Assembly: GCA_036675505.1 (NCBI GenBank)
Contig: JAKFEW010000057.1
Location: forward strand, 1-14,225
Direction of reading: 5' to 3'
Length of the DNA stretch: 14,225 nt
DNA from: JAKFEW01 sp036675505
Lineage (GTDB): Bacteria > Cyanobacteriota > Sericytochromatia > S15B-MN24 > JAQBPE01
The translations under genes were made by a program, and so were the position numbers. The notes under the pieces were generated by a model, which saw only the letters and a list, made by a program, of their open reading frames with translations, did no database searches and was not told the origin of the DNA. The first letter of the stretch is position 1; each line of letters opens with the position of its first letter. Positions 1 to 5,827 of this stretch are shown here, piece by piece.

Positions 1-68
1 TCAAGCATCTAAAACGAGAAAGACAGGAAGGCGAAGTATTCGGCGGATCGTACTGCGGCTCACGCCGC

Positions 69-119
69 GCGGCGATTCCCCTGCCAGCTAAAGCAGGCAG
101 TCCCCTCGCCGCATTTTTA
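69..119 (+). terminator. Strong hairpin followed by T-run (intrinsic terminator or mobile-element end)
   Basis: The arms GCGGCGA (69-75) and TCGCCGC (106-112) pair perfectly. An inner stem CTGCC (81-85)/GGCAG (96-100) closes a loop containing CTAAAG, and ATTTTTAT follows at 113-120. A smaller hairpin, GCGGC-TCAC-GCCGC, sits just before it at 55-68. Read on the plus strand this is a textbook intrinsic terminator for a gene lying mostly left of the window. Read on the minus strand the loop contains CTTTAG, which resembles the end hairpins of IS200/IS605-type elements and their guide RNAs. No transposase is present, so that second reading is inference. Confidence 0.45.
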
Positions 120-201
120 TGGGCTCGGCGACGGCTGGCGCGTCGAAGGCGGCGATCGCCAGCATGGCGACGATCAGGGCGGCGGTCGGACGGGTAACCA
201 A
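88..201 (-). CDS. Doubtful 37-residue leader-peptide-like ORF
   Basis: A TTG codon at 201-199 has a GAGGA ribosome-binding site (209-213) seven bases upstream. The peptide begins VTRPTAALIVAMLAIAAF and continues DAPAVA-EP, which looks like a short signal peptide with an AVA cleavage site, leaving only about 12 further residues. The stop codon is the TAG inside the loop of the 69-112 hairpin. Beyond it the same frame stays open for 28 codons to a TGA at 1-3. It could be the start of a secreted-protein gene cut off by insertion of the hairpin element, or simply chance in GC-rich DNA. I do not recognise it as a known family. Confidence 0.2.
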   Translation of the reverse strand: MVTRPTAALIVAMLAIAAFDAPAVAEPIKMRRGDCLL

Positions 202-220
202 GGGGAAGTCCTCGCAGGAC

Positions 221-246
221 GACGGCCCCTGCGAGCAGGGGCCGTC
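221..246 (-). terminator. Terminator hairpin of the M14 carboxypeptidase gene
   Basis: An 11-bp perfect stem, GACGGCCCCTG/CAGGGGCCGTC, with loop CGAG lies 15 bases past the stop codon of the carboxypeptidase gene. A second small stem (GTCCT/AGGAC, 209-220) abuts it on the downstream side. The downstream tract on the minus strand is only modestly T-rich, so termination may be incomplete. Confidence 0.6.
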
Positions 247-260
247 GGGGAAACCGAGCG

Positions 261-1742
261 TTAGCGCGACCAGGTGATCGACCAGGGGCCCCACTCGCCG
301 TTCGCGCCCTTGGCGTGCACCCAGACCGGACGGCGGGCGCCGTCGGCCGCGGGGAGCGAGGCCTTGCCGCCGGCCACGGCGAGCGACAGGCCGGTGCCGG
401 GGGCGCCGGGGGCGCCGATGAAGGCCTCGGCGGTCGTCGCGCCGGGGGCGGCGAACGTGCCCGGGCCGCGGTTCGACGCGAGCTTGATCTCGGGGCCGAA
501 GACCTGGCCGGGGCGATCCGCGACCTTCATCGCGTGCAGCATCAGCGGGCGGTTCTTCTCCCAGAAGCCGGGCAGCTTCGAGTACGAAGGCATGAAGCCG
601 TCACTCCACGAGCCCACCTCGACCGTGTACGAGAGCGCGCCGAGCTTGGCGAAGGCCCAGTCCACGTCGTCGCCGCCGTTCAGGTACATCTCGCAGCCCT
701 GGTAGGCGTCGTAGCCGGACTTCTCGCCCAGCTGCTTGCCGAGCGCCGCCAGGCGGGCGTCGTTCGGCTTCTCGTCCTTGTGGTCCCAGGGCCACATGAT
801 GCAGTTCGAGAACGAGTGGTAGGTGAGGTATACGACCGGCTTGTGCTTGGTCAGCTGGTCGCGCATCGCCTGCGTCTCGGGCTCCGAGAAGGCCTTCGAG
901 CCGTGGAAGGTGTCCGACTCCGGCGCGCCGCTGCTGCCGACGGTCGCCCAGGCGATGTCGTAGTTGCGGTTGAGGTCGACGCCGACGCGGCGCTTGCCGC
1001 CGGTCTCGTTGTTGGCGTTCTTGCGCCAGTCGGTGCCGGTCACGGCACGGGTGTGCGCGTCCGGGTTGACCAGCGGGATGATCCAGATCTCGCGGGTGTC
1101 GACGATCGCCGTGGCCTCGGCGTCGACGCCGTAGCCGTCCACGAGGTGCTCGGCCATCTTGAGCGTCAGCTCGGGCGTCACGATCTCGCGCGCGTGGTGG
1201 CAGCCGGCGATCGTCACGTTCGGCTTCACGCCGCCCTTGGTGATCCGCAGCGCGTAGATGTCGCGCTTGGCCTTGCCGGCCGTGGTCTCCCAGCTGTCGC
1301 CGATGTCGTGCAGCGTGGCGAACTCGGGGTGCTTGGCCGCGAGTTCGCGCATCCGCGCCACGATCTGGTCGTAGTTCTTGTAGCCCTTGTCGGCACGGAA
1401 GACGCTCTGGCGGGTCGGCCACTCGACGTCCATGCCGAGCGACTGCGCGACCTTCGCCTGCGCCGCGGTGAGCTTGCCCTTCACCTTGTGGGCCTTCACG
1501 TCGACCGACCAGAGGTCGAAGCCGGCGTCCACCAGCTTGGTGAGGCGATCGCGGTCGCGGTAGTGCACGACGGCCTCGCGCTGCTCGCTGTCCGAGGAGA
1601 AGGCCACCGCAGACCAGCCCCGCACGAACTCGGGCTGCATGGCCGGGCGGTTCGCGATGGCGCCGCAACCGGCAACCAGGAGCATCGCGGCGGTAGTCAG
1701 CGCGGCGACGCTGCCGGCGGAACGAAGGGACGAGCGCTTCAA
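261..1742 (-). CDS. M14-family zinc carboxypeptidase, lipoprotein
   Basis: This 493-residue protein cleaves C-terminal residues from peptides and should sit membrane-anchored on the periplasmic or outer face. The N-terminus is a lipoprotein signal with lipobox VAGC (Cys26). A domain of about 85 residues with basic stretches precedes the catalytic domain (about 120-410). Zinc ligands are visible as HARE (His183, Glu186) and YHS (His309). The substrate-carboxylate pair is DLNRN (Asn258-Arg259), and the general base is Glu375 in YTVEVG. All key M14 residues are therefore present. The C-terminal 80 residues are Ala/Gly/Pro-rich and end in a small Trp-rich stretch of unknown role. The start is TTG at 1742, chosen because AGAGGA (1751-1756) lies eight bases upstream and the signal peptide begins there. 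It has its own promoter. The exact substrate is unknown. Confidence 0.9.
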   Translation of the reverse strand: MKRSSLRSAGSVAALTTAAMLLVAGCGAIANRPAMQPEFVRGWSAVAFSSDSEQREAVVHYRDRDRLTKLVDAGFDLWSVDVKAHKVKGKLTAAQAKVAQSLGMDVEWPTRQSVFRADKGYKNYDQIVARMRELAAKHPEFATLHDIGDSWETTAGKAKRDIYALRITKGGVKPNVTIAGCHHAREIVTPELTLKMAEHLVDGYGVDAEATAIVDTREIWIIPLVNPDAHTRAVTGTDWRKNANNETGGKRRVGVDLNRNYDIAWATVGSSGAPESDTFHGSKAFSEPETQAMRDQLTKHKPVVYLTYHSFSNCIMWPWDHKDEKPNDARLAALGKQLGEKSGYDAYQGCEMYLNGGDDVDWAFAKLGALSYTVEVGSWSDGFMPSYSKLPGFWEKNRPLMLHAMKVADRPGQVFGPEIKLASNRGPGTFAAPGATTAEAFIGAPGAPGTGLSLAVAGGKASLPAADGARRPVWVHAKGANGEWGPWSITWSR

Positions 1743-1774
1743 GGCAAGTATCCTCTACCAGGGGGTGGGCAAGT

Positions 1775-1804
1775 GGGTTAAGTATAGCTTAAGACCAGCT
1801 TAAC
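1775..1804 (-). promoter_or_regulatory. Three direct 8-bp repeats at 11-bp period, Pho-box-like operator
   Basis: Read on the minus strand, GTTAAGCT, CTTAAGCT and CTTAACCC follow each other with three-base spacers. The TTAA cores sit at 1800, 1789 and 1778, exactly 11 bp apart, so all face the same side of the helix. This architecture matches what is known of cyanobacterial SphR/PhoB boxes: three PyTTAAPyPy(T/A) octamers with 3-bp gaps. The third copy fits that consensus best. The array covers the -10 rather than replacing the -35, which would suit repression or a different start site. Assignment to the Pho response is inference. Confidence 0.5.
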
Positions 1805-1810
1805 TTACAA
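1781..1810 (-). promoter_or_regulatory. Sigma70-type promoter of the M14 carboxypeptidase gene
   Basis: On the minus strand TTGTAA (1810-1805) and TATACT (1786-1781) are separated by 18 bp, a good match to -35 and -10 elements. They lie about 40-65 bases upstream of the TTG start, leaving room for a short leader with AGAGGA at 1756-1751. The spacer and -10 are overlaid by three TTAA repeats. Confidence 0.55.
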
Positions 1811-1832
1811 GCCCCTGGCTAAGAATATCCCT

Positions 1833-1870
1833 GATCAGCCGATCAGCCTTCGTTCAGGCTTCGATCAGCC
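1833..1870. repeat. Three copies of GATCAGCC
   Basis: GATCAGCC occurs at 1833-1840, 1841-1848 and 1863-1870, the first two in tandem and the third 22 bp on, within and just beyond the 3' end of the HTH gene. The first includes the palindrome TGATCA. It could be a minor operator or chance; no protein can be assigned. Confidence 0.25.
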
Positions 1871-2417
1871 CGAGCAGCTCGGCAGTCTCCACGCCCAGCC
1901 CCGTGGCCATCGCCCGCAGCGTCGCCGGCCCGGGTACCAGGCCGGCCTCGATGTCGTCGAGGTCGGTCGGCGCGATGCGGCAGCGGCGCGCGAGCTCGAG
2001 CCGCGAGAGGCCGAGCTCGGTCCCTTTCTCCCGCAGGTAGGCGGCGAGCCGGTTCTTCGGCCGGGCCGCCTCGGCGGCCGCGCGCGCGTGTTTCGCCTGC
2101 ACGCTCGCGACGATCGCGGCGATCGCGGACTGCGGCCCCATGAGGGCCGGCGGCGTGCCCGACTGGCCCTCGCCGGCGGCCGCGGCCACGATCGGTGGGC
2201 GCGCGTGGTCGACGTCGCGCCTGGAGATCCGCATCCGCTCGATCTTGATCAGCGCGGCGATCTGGGCCTCGGTGAGGCCGCCATGGCCCGCCTCGAGCTC
2301 ACGGTAACTCGCCGGATCCATCTGGATCGCCCTGGCGACGTCGACCGGCGTCATCTCCGCCGCGAGGCGGCGGACCTTGAGCCATTCACCGAAATTCGAG
2401 GGATCTTTGGGTGGCAT
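1854..2417 (-). CDS. Regulator with two XRE-type helix-turn-helix domains
   Basis: This 187-residue protein should bind DNA. The N-terminal HTH (about residues 8-60) reads FGEWLKVRRLAAEMTPVDVA followed by an ARAIQMDPASYRELEAG recognition segment. The C-terminal HTH (about 121-185) contains LRLELARRC-like helices, seen here as SRLELARRCRIAPTDLDDIE. An Ala-rich linker of about 60 residues joins them, and no ligand-binding domain is visible. The ATG at 2417 has no clear ribosome-binding site, but a -10-like TAAACT lies exactly six bases upstream, suggesting a leaderless mRNA. The gene starts 21 bases after the stop of the upstream metallohydrolase gene, so it may also be read from that transcript. 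It lies immediately upstream of the carboxypeptidase promoter and could regulate it. Two complete HTH folds in one small protein would allow binding to paired sites without dimerising. Confidence 0.75.
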   Translation of the reverse strand: MPPKDPSNFGEWLKVRRLAAEMTPVDVARAIQMDPASYRELEAGHGGLTEAQIAALIKIERMRISRRDVDHARPPIVAAAAGEGQSGTPPALMGPQSAIAAIVASVQAKHARAAAEAARPKNRLAAYLREKGTELGLSRLELARRCRIAPTDLDDIEAGLVPGPATLRAMATGLGVETAELLGLIEA

Positions 2418-2423
2418 CGGCCC

Positions 2424-2429
2424 AGTTTA
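2424..2429 (-). promoter_or_regulatory. -10 element (TAAACT) giving a possible leaderless HTH mRNA
   Basis: TAAACT occupies positions -12 to -7 relative to the A of the ATG at 2417. No Shine-Dalgarno sequence is present in the 21-base gap. No good -35 is visible, so this is supported mainly by the exact spacing and by the same geometry at clpS. Confidence 0.35.
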
Positions 2430-2438
2430 GCGCACGAT

Positions 2439-3632
2439 TCAGCGGACGAAAATCGGGTTGGCGATCGCCGTCATGCTCCAGGGCAGCTTCGGGAACTTCC
2501 GCAACTCGGCGCGCACGTAATCCGCACCGGGCTTCAGCGTCACGGTGAACGGCACGCTGGCGTCGTCGCTGCCGACGTCGCCCACGGCCACGCGGCCCGC
2601 CGCTGTGTAGAGCACGACCTTCTTGCCGTTGCCGCCGAGCACCCGCGCGCGCACGGTGAGCTTGCCCGAGGCCGGACGCGCCACCTCGTCGCCGATCATC
2701 GCCTCGTACACGCCGTCGCCGTCGGCGTCGGCCTCGAGGTAGACCCGCCCGCTGGTGGGCGACTGCGTGATGGTGACCCGGCCCTGGCGGATGCCGGCCA
2801 GGATGCCCGCCTGATCGGGCGTCTCGGTGAAGACCATGTTCACGTTGCGCGCGATGTCGTCGTACCACTGGCCGTGGTTGTCCGTGCCCGACACGGCGGT
2901 GAGCTTGCGGCCGTCGCGCAGGGCGTCGTCCCACCAGGCGAGCGCCTTGTCGTTCTGGATGAACGGCTTCGCGCGGTACCACCAGCCGTTCCAGACCTCG
3001 ACCGCATGGGCCCGCTTGTCCGGCTTGGGCTGCGCCCACATGTTGTTCTTGGTGAAGGGGTGGTTGATCACGATCGTCGCGTCGCGGCGGGTCGCCTCGC
3101 CGAGCATGTCGTCGAGGCCGTGCCCCGTGCGGATGCCCTCGTCGCCCTGCATGCCGAGCAAGCCGGCGTGACCGACGACCTCTTCGCCCTTCTCGCGGAA
3201 GGCGTTCCATTCCATGCCCTTCACCATGATCAGGCCGGGCGGCGGGGCCTGGAACTCGTGCGAGCTGGTGCCGCGCATCGTGTTGTGGTCGGTCAATGCG
3301 AAGGCGTCGAGGTTGCGCAGGTAGGCTTCCTGCTGCATCACCGTGAGCGGCTTCTTGCCGTCCCAGTAGGTCGAATGGTTGTGGTTCGAGAAGGCGAGCC
3401 AGGCGCCCTTGCGGCCAGCCGGCGCCGGCTGCGGCGCGCGCTTGCGGAAGGGGAAGTGATCGTCGCCGTCGAGGTTCTCGGCCTTCTCCTCGCCGAAGAC
3501 CGCGTGGCCTTCCACGTCGTCGCCGTGGCCGTGCCGCGGGACGCCATTCGTGCCCGGCGCCGTGCCCTTCGCGCAGCCCGCGAGCACCAGCACCGCGGCC
3601 GCGATCGCCCAGACGCTTCGTTGCATCTTCAT
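2439..3632 (-). CDS. PHP/CehA-type metallohydrolase, lipoprotein
   Basis: The protein has 397 residues from the ATG at 3632, which is preceded by AGGAG (3644-3640) at seven bases and opens a lipoprotein signal with lipobox LAGC (Cys20). Upstream in-frame codons lack these features. PHP-fold metal-binding residues are visible: HNHS (His84, His86), LTDHN (Asp115, His116), GMEW (Glu141), GHAG (His155), INHP (His191) and SGTDNHG (Asp251, His253). Family members hydrolyse phosphoesters or related bonds using two or three metal ions; the substrate here is unknown. Residues 302-310 (DADGDGVYE) form a calcium-loop-like DxDxDGxxE motif in the C-terminal beta-rich region (about 290-397), so a calcium-stabilised accessory domain is likely. 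A His/Asp-rich linker (33-60) follows the anchor. The HTH regulator follows 21 bases downstream, possibly co-transcribed. Confidence 0.8.
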   Translation of the reverse strand: MKMQRSVWAIAAAVLVLAGCAKGTAPGTNGVPRHGHGDDVEGHAVFGEEKAENLDGDDHFPFRKRAPQPAPAGRKGAWLAFSNHNHSTYWDGKKPLTVMQQEAYLRNLDAFALTDHNTMRGTSSHEFQAPPPGLIMVKGMEWNAFREKGEEVVGHAGLLGMQGDEGIRTGHGLDDMLGEATRRDATIVINHPFTKNNMWAQPKPDKRAHAVEVWNGWWYRAKPFIQNDKALAWWDDALRDGRKLTAVSGTDNHGQWYDDIARNVNMVFTETPDQAGILAGIRQGRVTITQSPTSGRVYLEADADGDGVYEAMIGDEVARPASGKLTVRARVLGGNGKKVVLYTAAGRVAVGDVGSDDASVPFTVTLKPGADYVRAELRKFPKLPWSMTAIANPIFVR

Positions 3633-3650
3633 CCGCCCACTCCTAACTCC

Positions 3651-3667
3651 AAACCAACCTTTGGTTT
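3651..3667. repeat. Perfect 7-3-7 inverted repeat
   Basis: AAACCAA-CCT-TTGGTTT lies 18 bases upstream of the metallohydrolase start codon, just before its ribosome-binding site. A -10-like TATAAC (minus strand, 3680-3675) lies just upstream, so the repeat would fall at or just after the transcription start. This is a typical place for a repressor operator or a 5'-leader hairpin. Confidence 0.4.
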
Positions 3668-3725
3668 CGAGAAGGTTATAGATTCGCCGGTCGGCGGGCT
3701 GACGTAAAAGTACCGTTAAGATACG

Positions 3726-3750
3726 AGGCGGGGCTTCCGCACGCCTTTTT
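3726..3750 (+). terminator. Terminator-like hairpin in the leader of the SH3 gene
   Basis: AGGCG (3726-3730) pairs with CGCCT (3742-3746), or alternatively GCGG (3728-3731) with CCGC (3737-3740), directly followed by a five-T run (3746-3750). No plus-strand gene lies upstream, so any transcript reaching it would have started in the 3633-3725 gap. It could be an attenuator of the gene at 3811 or the end of a short RNA. Another compact inverted repeat, CGCCG-GT-CGGCG, lies upstream at 3685-3696 (5-bp arms after a 1-nt offset). Confidence 0.35.
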
Positions 3751-3810
3751 GGGGAATAGTGATGAGCGTACAGGCTTGGGATTGTTGACGTTGAGGTTGA
3801 GGTAGCTGGC

Positions 3811-4326
3811 ATGAAGACGAAGCTGTTCGGTTGGGTTTTGGCGGGCCTGGTCGCCCTGGGCGCGACGGCGCAGCCGGCGTCGGCCTACGACTACTACGCG
3901 AAGTACGATTACTCCAACTACAACTACGACCCGTACTACAACGCCAACTACGGCGCGCCCTACTACGGCGGCAACACCGGCAACCGCAACTACGGGAACT
4001 ACAACTACGGGAACTATAACTACGGGAACGGCGGCACCTACAACTACGGCAACTACGACTACCGCCACGCCAACTACGGCCACGTCAACCCCGGCGCCCA
4101 AGGTTGGGGCTACGGCTACGCGGCGCCGACCTACGCCTGGAAAGGCCGCTCCACGATCGCCGTGACGCGTCCGATCGGCTTCCACGTCGAGCCCAGCGCC
4201 TCCGCCCCGATCTACGGCTGGTTGGACCCCGGCACGCGGCTCACCGTGCTCGGCCGCGGCGAGGGCTGGGCCAAGGTCCGCTCGAAGTGGGGCACCATCG
4301 GCTTCATCCCGGAAGCCACGTACTAG
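3811..4326 (+). CDS. Secreted Tyr/Asn/Gly-rich protein with C-terminal SH3b domain
   Basis: The protein has 171 residues. Residues 1-25 are a Sec signal peptide ending ASA-Y. Residues 26-108 are low-complexity, with about 25 tyrosines, built from loose YGNYN and DYY-type units and almost without hydrophobic aliphatic residues. Residues 112-171 form a bacterial SH3 domain, recognisable by FHVEPSASAPIYGWLDPGTR and GEGWAKVRS, ending at GFIPEATY. Such domains usually bind peptidoglycan or peptides. The protein is therefore probably exported and held at the cell wall, with a sticky or aggregation-prone tail exposed. GAGG at 3799-3802 lies eight bases before the ATG. A tandem GTTGAG-like stretch (3784-3802) includes that site. 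It is transcribed divergently from the metallohydrolase gene and ends in a good terminator. Function unknown. Confidence 0.8.
   Translation: MKTKLFGWVLAGLVALGATAQPASAYDYYAKYDYSNYNYDPYYNANYGAPYYGGNTGNRNYGNYNYGNYNYGNGGTYNYGNYDYRHANYGHVNPGAQGWGYGYAAPTYAWKGRSTIAVTRPIGFHVEPSASAPIYGWLDPGTRLTVLGRGEGWAKVRSKWGTIGFIPEATY
3991..4029 (+). repeat. 15-bp tandem repeat encoding YGNYN
   Basis: TACGGGAACTACAAC (3991-4005) is followed by a copy differing by one base (4006-4020) and a partial third copy (from 4021). The near identity at DNA level, including the rarer GGG glycine codon, suggests recent slippage growth of the tyrosine-rich region. Confidence 0.7.
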
Positions 4327-4338
4327 CCTCTCGAACCG

Positions 4339-4376
4339 ACCGCCCCGAGCCGCCGCTCGGGGCGGTTCGCGTTTTC
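4339..4376 (+). terminator. Intrinsic terminator of the SH3 gene
   Basis: A 12-bp perfect stem, ACCGCCCCGAGC/GCTCGGGGCGGT, with loop CGCC begins 13 bases after the stop codon and is followed by a short T-rich stretch (TCGCGTTTTC). It isolates the SH3 gene from the VOC gene downstream. Confidence 0.75.
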
Positions 4377-4465
4377 GGGGGCCGGGGCGGTGGGTCCTTG
4401 CCACCCGATGCCGCCTCGCGTATCGTGGTCGCCCGCTCCCCCCTCACGCCCCGGAAGGAGGCCCC

Positions 4466-4882
4466 ATGGCCGCCCCCCGCCAGATCTTCGTCAACATCGT
4501 CGTCAGCGACCTGCCGCGTTCGAAGACATTCTTCGAAAAACTCGGCTTCACGTTCAATCCGCAGTTCACCAACGACGAGGCGGCCGCCATGGTCGTCAAC
4601 GACGATGCGTTCTTCATGATCCACACGCCCGTGAGCATGCAACGCTTCACGCCTAAACCGCCCTGCGACCTCTCGACCCATCTCGGCGCAATTTACGCCT
4701 TCTCGGTAAACAGCCGCGCGGAGGTGGACCAGATCGCCGACCTGGCGCAGGCGGCCGGCGGCAAGCAAGCCGCCGACCCGCAGGACATGGGCTTCATGTA
4801 CTACCGCAGCTTCCTGGACCCGGACGGCCATTACTGGGAGGTACTCTGGATGGACCCGGCGGCGGTCCAGCCGCAGGCCTAG
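4466..4882 (+). CDS. VOC-superfamily (glyoxalase/dioxygenase-fold) protein
   Basis: The protein has 138 residues, one two-module VOC fold. The opening IFVNIVVSDLPRSKTFFEKL is the usual first beta-alpha unit, and the closing RSFLDPDGHYWEVLWMDP is the standard end, where Glu125 is the likely metal ligand. VOC proteins include glyoxalase I, ring-cleaving dioxygenases and fosfomycin or bleomycin resistance proteins. This sequence belongs to the broad uncharacterised group often labelled lactoylglutathione-lyase-like, so no substrate is claimed. AAGGAGG (4455-4461) precedes the ATG by four bases, predicting strong translation. It stands alone between two terminators. A cytoplasmic location is expected because there is no signal peptide. 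Confidence 0.85.
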   Translation: MAAPRQIFVNIVVSDLPRSKTFFEKLGFTFNPQFTNDEAAAMVVNDDAFFMIHTPVSMQRFTPKPPCDLSTHLGAIYAFSVNSRAEVDQIADLAQAAGGKQAADPQDMGFMYYRSFLDPDGHYWEVLWMDPAAVQPQA

Positions 4883-4901
4883 CCGCTCGGTGTCGAAGTA
4901 A

Positions 4902-4932
4902 AGGGGCCACCTCCCGGCCGGAGGTGGCCCCT
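4902..4932. terminator. Bidirectional terminator between convergent genes
   Basis: A 13-bp perfect stem (AGGGGCCACCTCC/GGAGGTGGCCCCT) with loop CGGCC lies midway between the stop codons of the VOC gene (4882) and the desaturase gene (4946). Minus-strand transcripts then run into TTTACTT and plus-strand ones into GATATT, so it should serve both genes. Confidence 0.75.
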
Positions 4933-4945
4933 GATATTCCGGCCG

Positions 4946-5827
4946 CTACTCGGCCGAGGGCACGCCGGCCGGCGTTCCGCCGAGTTCGGGCAGGGCCTCG
5001 GTGGAGACCGTCTTGCGCTGCGGCGTGTCCCACTTCACGTTCCAGACCAGGCGCAGCTTCTCGAGCGTCCAGATCAGGTAGGTGGTGAGGTCGATCTCGT
5101 ACCAGACCAGCCCCTGCGGCGCGCGGGTCTGGCTCGCATGGTGGTTGTTGTGCCAGCCCTCGCCCAGCGCGAGCAGGCCGATCAGCCAGAAGTTGCGGCT
5201 CTGATCGCTGGTCTCGGTGGTCCGGTAGCCGAACATGTGGCACAGCGAGTTCACGGACCACGTGACGTGGTAGACCGCGATCATCGGCACGTAGAGGCAC
5301 CAGAGCATGCCGCCGAAGCCGAGCAGGGCGGTCAGCGCGACGGCCATCGCGAGATGAGGCAGGAAGAACGTCCAGCGGTAGATGAACCACTTGAGGTATG
5401 GCTGGGTGGTCTCGACGTCGCGGGCCAGCGAGCGCATCTCGGCGTCGGCTTCCTTCGCGTCGACGAAGATCCAGCCCATGTGCGAGAAGAAGAAGCCGTC
5501 GACGACCGGGCTGTGGACGTCGCCCGCGTGATCGGACTTCTGGTGGTGACGCCGGTGGTGGGCCACCCAGTTGACCGGATCGCCTTGCTGGCCCACCGAC
5601 GAGCCGAGGAAGCACAAGAACTTGATCCAGTTGGTCGTGTCGAACGCGCGGTGCGTGAGGTGGCGGTGCAGGTAGAACGTGGTCGCGAAGCCCATCCACA
5701 GGTACATGGCGACCATGATCGGGAGGTAACGCGCCTCGAAGGGAAAGGCGAAGGCGGAAAGCGCGAGCAGGTGATAGCCGCTGAGGAACGCGACGACGAG
5801 CCAGTTGATCTTCGGGTAGCGGGACAT
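4946..5827 (-). CDS. Membrane fatty-acid desaturase (delta-9 / acyl-CoA desaturase type)
   Basis: The protein has 293 residues and introduces a double bond into a fatty acyl chain using a di-iron centre, O2 and reducing power, in the inner membrane. All three histidine boxes are present: HRHLTH (54-59), HRRHH (91-95) and HNNHH (226-230). The extra conserved NSLCHMFG (193-200) is also there. Hydrophobic segments lie at about 8-28, 34-52, 68-78, 153-172 and 175-192, giving the usual four-helix topology. There is no fused cytochrome b5, so the electron donor is separate. AGGAGGA (5839-5833) precedes the ATG by five bases. It is divergent from clpS across 170 bp. Membrane-fluidity control, such as a cold response, is the usual role. 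It also implies access to oxygen. Confidence 0.9.
   Translation of the reverse strand: MSRYPKINWLVVAFLSGYHLLALSAFAFPFEARYLPIMVAMYLWMGFATTFYLHRHLTHRAFDTTNWIKFLCFLGSSVGQQGDPVNWVAHHRRHHQKSDHAGDVHSPVVDGFFFSHMGWIFVDAKEADAEMRSLARDVETTQPYLKWFIYRWTFFLPHLAMAVALTALLGFGGMLWCLYVPMIAVYHVTWSVNSLCHMFGYRTTETSDQSRNFWLIGLLALGEGWHNNHHASQTRAPQGLVWYEIDLTTYLIWTLEKLRLVWNVKWDTPQRKTVSTEALPELGGTPAGVPSAE

Noticed and set aside
315..1781. 488-codon plus-strand open frame opposite the carboxypeptidase
   Set aside because: Arg/Val/Gly/Leu-rich translation with no domain; it is the GC-rich shadow of a gene whose catalytic motifs are all intact.
2088..3707. 539-codon plus-strand open frame across the HTH and PHP genes
   Set aside because: Crosses two well-supported genes and their gap; composition typical of antisense shadow.
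3785..3790. TTGACG as a -35 for the SH3 gene
   Set aside because: It lies 20 bases before the ATG, so any -10 would fall at the start codon; it is part of a GTTGAG repeat instead.
3633..3812. N-terminal extension of the PHP lipoprotein to 3812
   Set aside because: The lipoprotein signal and ribosome-binding site fix the start at 3632; the extension has no recognisable feature.
3676..4404. 242-codon minus-strand Val-rich frame
   Set aside because: It is the reverse complement of the Tyr/Asn repeat region, which gives long Val runs; no start signal or domain.
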